Assembly: GCA_040772685.1 (NCBI GenBank)
Contig: JAXGXQ010000001.1
Span: forward strand, 124,001 to 188,000
DNA: 64,000 nucleotides
Direction of reading: 5' to 3'
Source: JAXGXQ01 sp040772685
GTDB lineage: Bacteria > Bacillota > Clostridia > Saccharofermentanales > UBA5734
Shown piece after piece: positions 60,757-64,000 of this stretch (its first letter is position 1; every line of letters starts with the position of its first letter). The position numbers and the translations under genes were made by a program. Under the pieces are notes generated by a model. The model was not told the DNA's origin, searched no databases, and saw only the letters and a list, made by a program, of their open reading frames with translations.

Positions 60757-61865
60757 TGATTGAATTTGACCAGTACCGCCAAACACTGCAAACCCTGGAA
60801 CCAGAACTTATCAGGCTGCGCGCGGCTCTACACATTGACCATGTCAGCGACGAAATAGCAGAACTCGAACAGCGTGCTCAGGAGCCTGACTTCTGGAACG
60901 ATGTGGAACGCGCCCAAAAAATCCAGACCCAAATGAAGCATCTGCAGAACAAGGTAGACCGCTACAACAAACTCAAAAGCGATTTTGATGATCTGACAGT
61001 GCTGAACGATCTTGGTGAAGAAGCTGACGACGCTGAAATCGCCGCTGAAGTAGGGGAGACACTGAAGCAGTTTGAAGCTGACTTGGAAAAACTGCGGCTG
61101 GAAACACTCTTTACCGGTGAATACGACGAAAACAATGCCATATTGACTCTGCATGCCGGTGCCGGCGGCACAGAAGCCCAGGACTGGGCACAAATGCTGT
61201 ACCGGATGTACACCCGCTGGTGTGAAGCTAATGGTTTTGAAGTTAAACTGCTGGATTATCTGGAAGGCGACGAAGCCGGCATCAAGTCAGTTTCGTTTAT
61301 GGTTGTCGGCGAAAATGCCTACGGCTATTTGAAAAGCGAAATGGGCGTGCACAGGCTTGTACGGATTTCGCCTTTCGACTCTTCCGGGCGCCGACATACA
61401 TCTTTTGCTTCGCTGGAAGTTATTCCTGAACTCGACAACTCGATCAAAATCGATATCCGGCCTGAGGATCTGCGTGTGGATACCTACCGTTCTTCAGGCG
61501 CCGGCGGTCAGCACGTTAATAAAACTGAATCAGCTATCCGGATAACCCATCTGCCAACCGGATATGTTGTTTCCTGCCAAACCGAACGGTCGCAAGTCCA
61601 AAACCGTGAAACAGCGATGAACATGCTGCGTTCCAAGCTGTTCGCCGCTGCTCAGGCTGCACAGCTGGACAAAATCGGCGACCTTAAGGGCAATCAATTG
61701 GATATTGCCTGGGGCAGCCAAATCCGCTCCTATGTGTTCTGCCCCTACACGATGGTAAAAGACCACCGTACTGGTTACGAAGTTGTTGATGTTGACAGTG
61801 TCATGGATGGAGACCTTGACGGTTTCATAAATGCTTATTTATCCGGCCTTAAAATCGAAAAATAA
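60756..61865 (+). CDS. prfB: Peptide chain release factor 2, uninterrupted
   Basis: 369 residues with the stop-codon recognition motif SPF (residues in ISPFDSSGRRHTSF) and the catalytic GGQ at 250-252 (GAGGQHVNK). It releases peptides at UGA and UAA. Most RF2 genes need a +1 frameshift at an in-frame UGA near codon 25; here that region reads straight through (LRAALHIDHVSDEIAELEQ), so the autoregulatory site is absent. It overlaps the aminotransferase stop by one base. Confidence 0.95.
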   Translation: MIEFDQYRQTLQTLEPELIRLRAALHIDHVSDEIAELEQRAQEPDFWNDVERAQKIQTQMKHLQNKVDRYNKLKSDFDDLTVLNDLGEEADDAEIAAEVGETLKQFEADLEKLRLETLFTGEYDENNAILTLHAGAGGTEAQDWAQMLYRMYTRWCEANGFEVKLLDYLEGDEAGIKSVSFMVVGENAYGYLKSEMGVHRLVRISPFDSSGRRHTSFASLEVIPELDNSIKIDIRPEDLRVDTYRSSGAGGQHVNKTESAIRITHLPTGYVVSCQTERSQVQNRETAMNMLRSKLFAAAQAAQLDKIGDLKGNQLDIAWGSQIRSYVFCPYTMVKDHRTGYEVVDVDSVMDGDLDGFINAYLSGLKIEK

Positions 61866-61880
61866 CCACAGGGAGACATC

Positions 61881-62711
61881 ATGACATCATCTCGCAATAA
61901 CATAAATGAAAAATTATTGAGACGCTTGAGCGAACAGTTGCTGCCACTCGGCCGGATAGCGGTCGCGCTTTCCGGCGGCGTCGACAGCTCCGTGTTAGTG
62001 GGAGCTGCTGCTGAAATTCTGGGTGCTGAAAATGTGTTGGCTGTGACGGTAGCCGCACCTCTGGTACCGGCAGCTGACCACAGCGATGCTTCAGAAGCTG
62101 CCTGCAATGCAGGCGTAGAACACATGATTATTCATACGGGTGACGAATTACTGGATAATTTTGTATTTCGTGAAAATCCGCCGGATCGCTGCTACCACTG
62201 CAAACAACTGATATTTAACCAAATCTTTAACGCGGCTGAGGCACGCGGAATTAAATATGTCTGCGACGGAACCAATGTTGATGACTTACAGCAGTACCGT
62301 CCCGGTTTGAAGGCGCTCAAGGAAATGGGCGTAATCAGCCCGCTGGCCGCTGCTGGATTAACTAAAGCCGAGGTTCGCGAACTGGCTAAAACTTATGCCC
62401 CCAATGTTGCAGTAAAGCCTGCGATGGCCTGCCTGGCCACAAGAATCCCGCACGGAGTAGCAATTACTAGAGAAGCCCTGGATCGCATCGATAAAGCTGA
62501 AAGCCGATTAAGGGCTGAGGGCTTTGGCCAGTTGCGGGTACGCGACCACCAGGGCCTGGCTCGAGTCGAGCTGCCTGCCGCGCTTCTAAAAGACGGTTTA
62601 AGTGCTGACCGCATCCAGCTTTTGAACCGGATTTTGCACGAAAGCGGCTTCACTTACGCGACAATTGATCTCGATGGCTACCGCACCGGCAGTATGGAAG
62701 TACATATATAA
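61881..62711 (+). CDS. larE: ATP-dependent sacrificial sulfur transferase LarE
   Basis: 276 residues, N-type ATP pyrophosphatase. PP-loop SGGVDSS (31-37) and the donor cysteine Cys184 in PAMACLATRIP. It adenylates the pincer precursor and donates its own cysteine sulfur in nickel-pincer nucleotide (NPN) synthesis, the cofactor of lactate racemase and related enzymes. AGGGAGA precedes the ATG. larB and larC follow in order. Confidence 0.93.
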   Translation: MTSSRNNINEKLLRRLSEQLLPLGRIAVALSGGVDSSVLVGAAAEILGAENVLAVTVAAPLVPAADHSDASEAACNAGVEHMIIHTGDELLDNFVFRENPPDRCYHCKQLIFNQIFNAAEARGIKYVCDGTNVDDLQQYRPGLKALKEMGVISPLAAAGLTKAEVRELAKTYAPNVAVKPAMACLATRIPHGVAITREALDRIDKAESRLRAEGFGQLRVRDHQGLARVELPAALLKDGLSADRIQLLNRILHESGFTYATIDLDGYRTGSMEVHI

Positions 62712-62726
62712 GGGGTATAACTGTTG

Positions 62727-63542
62727 ATGTCTTCATCAGATGAAAAACTCAAAAGCATAATTTCCTGCATTCGTGACGGCAGTCTTTCACCCGATGACGC
62801 TTTTACGCAGCTGCGAAGCCTTGAGCCGTCTTCGGCGCTTGACCAGCTGCAGGCTGAGGTCTGCGAAGACCTGGGCTTTGCGCGGGTTGACCATTCACGT
62901 GCCGCCCGCAATGGTTTTGCCGAAGTTATTTTTTGTGAAGGCAAAACACCTGAACAATGTGCCCTGATCGCAGCCAGTCTGATGCGCCGCAGTTCGGCGC
63001 TGCTGGCAACCAGAGCTAACCCGGAGCATTATGCCGCCATTAAAGAAACGGTGACAAACGCTGTTTTCCATACCACTGCCCGCATCATAACGGCTGCTGA
63101 AAAGTCGCCCTTGCCGGCCGGCAGGGTGGCGGTGGTTTCAGCCGGCACAGCCGACCATCCGGTTGCCGAAGAAGCGGCTGTAACCGCCGAAACGCTTGGC
63201 TGTCAGGTAGACCGCTTCAACGATGTTGGAGTTGCCGGCATCCACAGGCTGCTTTCTGTGATCGACCAGATCAGAGCTGCCGATGTTGTTATTGCTGTTG
63301 CCGGTATGGAAGGCGCACTCGTTAGCGTCTTGGGCGGGCTGGTTGATAAGCCGGTTTTCGCTGTACCTTCCGGAATCGGCTACGGAGCAAATTATGGCGG
63401 TATCACCACGCTGCTTGCCATGATTAACAGCTGCGCCAGCGGAGTTTCCGTCTTTAACATCGGCAATGGCTTTGGTGCCGGCTATATGGCAGCGACGATC
63501 GGACGTCAGCTTGAACTGGCAAGAGGTAACAGGAATGACTGA
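62727..63542 (+). CDS. larB: Pyridinium-3,5-biscarboxylate mononucleotide synthase LarB
   Basis: 271 residues. The C-terminal AIR-carboxylase-like domain (GRVAVVSAGTADHPVAEEAAVTAETLG and VAVAGMEGALVSVLGGLVDKPVFAVPSGIGYG) follows a helical N-terminus. It carboxylates and hydrolyses nicotinate adenine dinucleotide, the first step of NPN synthesis. A TTG three bases before the ATG is an alternative start; AAGGGG lies upstream. The larC ATG overlaps its stop. Confidence 0.93.
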   Translation: MSSSDEKLKSIISCIRDGSLSPDDAFTQLRSLEPSSALDQLQAEVCEDLGFARVDHSRAARNGFAEVIFCEGKTPEQCALIAASLMRRSSALLATRANPEHYAAIKETVTNAVFHTTARIITAAEKSPLPAGRVAVVSAGTADHPVAEEAAVTAETLGCQVDRFNDVGVAGIHRLLSVIDQIRAADVVIAVAGMEGALVSVLGGLVDKPVFAVPSGIGYGANYGGITTLLAMINSCASGVSVFNIGNGFGAGYMAATIGRQLELARGNRND

Positions 63543-64000
63543 AGGAACCCCAAAAATTCTTTATTTAGATTGTTTTTCCGGCATCAGCGGCGACATGTTC
63601 CTGGGAGCCATGCTGGACGCAGGTGCTTCGTTGGAAAAAATCAAAGCTGGCCTTTCACTCTTGGGACTCGACAACGAATTTACTCTGGTTTCTGAACCAG
63701 GCCAGCGCCAGGGGATAACAGGCACCAGTTTTGATGTAATAGTACACAAGCTTAGTTTGTTACACAGCCACAACCATGATCACGAGCATAGTCACGACCA
63801 CGGCCACGGCCACGGCCACGGCCACGACCACGGCCACGGCCACGACCATGATCACGGCCACGATCACGGCCACGGCCACGACCATGACCACGACCACGGC
63901 CACGAACACGGCCGCAGTTACGCGCAAATTCGGGCGCTGATCGAGCAATCGGCGCTTGAGGATCAAGTTAAGCAAACAGCTTTGGCTGTTTTTGCGGTCA
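63535..64000 (+). CDS. larC: Nickel-pincer cofactor synthesis protein LarC, 3' partial
   Basis: The first 155 codons are present; the gene runs past the window. YLDCFSGISGDMFLGAMLDAGA is the LarC N-terminal signature. LarC inserts nickel into the pincer ligand with CTP. At residues 77-126 it carries 25 histidines alternating with Ser/Asn/Asp/Glu/Gly (HSHNHDHEH start), then resumes family sequence (IRALIEQSALEDQVKQTAL). In some Lactobacillus the gene is split by a programmed frameshift; the frame is uninterrupted here as far as seen. It overlaps larB by eight bases. Confidence 0.92.
   Translation, partial: MTEGTPKILYLDCFSGISGDMFLGAMLDAGASLEKIKAGLSLLGLDNEFTLVSEPGQRQGITGTSFDVIVHKLSLLHSHNHDHEHSHDHGHGHGHGHDHGHGHDHDHGHDHGHGHDHDHDHGHEHGRSYAQIRALIEQSALEDQVKQTALAVFAV
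63763..63912 (+). repeat. Histidine-rich coding repeat in larC (25 His-X dipeptides)
   Basis: A 150-base stretch made almost entirely of the hexamers CACGGC, CACGAC and CATGAT, encoding H-x twenty-five times without a break. It probably arose by slipped replication, is kept in frame, and probably serves as a nickel store. Confidence 0.9.

Noticed and set aside
63763..63912. CRISPR or non-coding tandem repeat
   Set aside because: There are no spacers; the hexamers are in frame inside larC and encode His-X.
63760..63975. Minus-strand Val/Ala-rich open frame
   Set aside because: It is only the complement of the histidine repeat in larC; it has no ribosome site and consists of repeated VAVAV.

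Overview
The window looks like chromosomal DNA from an anaerobic, low-oxygen-adapted Firmicute (Clostridia-like Bacillota). The evidence is strong Shine-Dalgarno sites, SigA promoters (several with an extended TGC-TATAAT -10 box), a T-box leader, Bacillus-type LexA boxes, desulfoferrodoxin, a Re-citrate synthase/isopropylmalate synthase-like enzyme, IorAB, a YtrA-type GntR/ABC locus and a hydrogenase-associated DRTGG/PHP/ATPase gene set. I cannot place it below class level. I see no rRNA, phage, insertion sequence or CRISPR. There is one tRNA (Pro-UGG).

Layout. 1-9.3 kb: the end of a phosphodiester glycosidase gene, small membrane and kinase-like genes, a truncated SLC13/ArsB-type permease, a one-cysteine glutathione peroxidase, a pirin, an IolO-like sugar epimerase, a DEAD-box helicase with a possible attenuator in its leader, a uracil permease, a flavodoxin and an SRAP protein. 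9.3-16.6 kb: a YfhO-type membrane protein, desulfoferrodoxin, lysA, dCMP deaminase, a small one-TM protein whose consensus promoter is bracketed by two LexA boxes, and the Re-citrate synthase-like gene. 17-26.5 kb: an NMT1/SsuA-type ABC importer, a small redoxin, a HAD phosphatase, two pseudouridine synthases, a PhoR/PhoB-like two-component pair and an rRNA methyltransferase.

26.5-33.8 kb is the most distinctive locus. A T-box leader with a probable UGG (Trp) specifier precedes a TrpP-like ECF substrate component, two ECF ATPases and EcfT. After a 53-base gap with no visible terminator come iorA, iorB and a phenylacetate-CoA ligase-type gene. If this is one transcript, tryptophan starvation would switch on both uptake and arylacetate activation plus reductive carboxylation, which suggests salvage of tryptophan from indoleacetate rather than its breakdown.

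33.8-53.6 kb: a GntR/ABC exporter operon with a nested palindromic operator, tRNA-Pro, an MFS efflux protein, a NYN-LOTUS putative RNase, phosphofructokinase, a Ppx-Ppk1 polyphosphate pair, argS, an M3 oligopeptidase, rdgB, an ACT protein with homoserine dehydrogenase, a Crp/Fnr regulator divergent from a ferredoxin membrane protein across a perfect dyad, and a large glutamine synthetase. 53.7-58.2 kb: a DRTGG / SpoIIAB-like ATPase / [FeFe]-hydrogenase-like protein / DRTGG / PHP / HATPase / thioredoxin-like ferredoxin set, not followed here by NuoF or a catalytic hydrogenase. 58.3-64 kb: a membrane protein, an Lrp regulator with an aminotransferase, prfB without a recoding site, and larE-larB-larC for the nickel-pincer cofactor. 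LarC carries 25 alternating histidines and runs off the window end.
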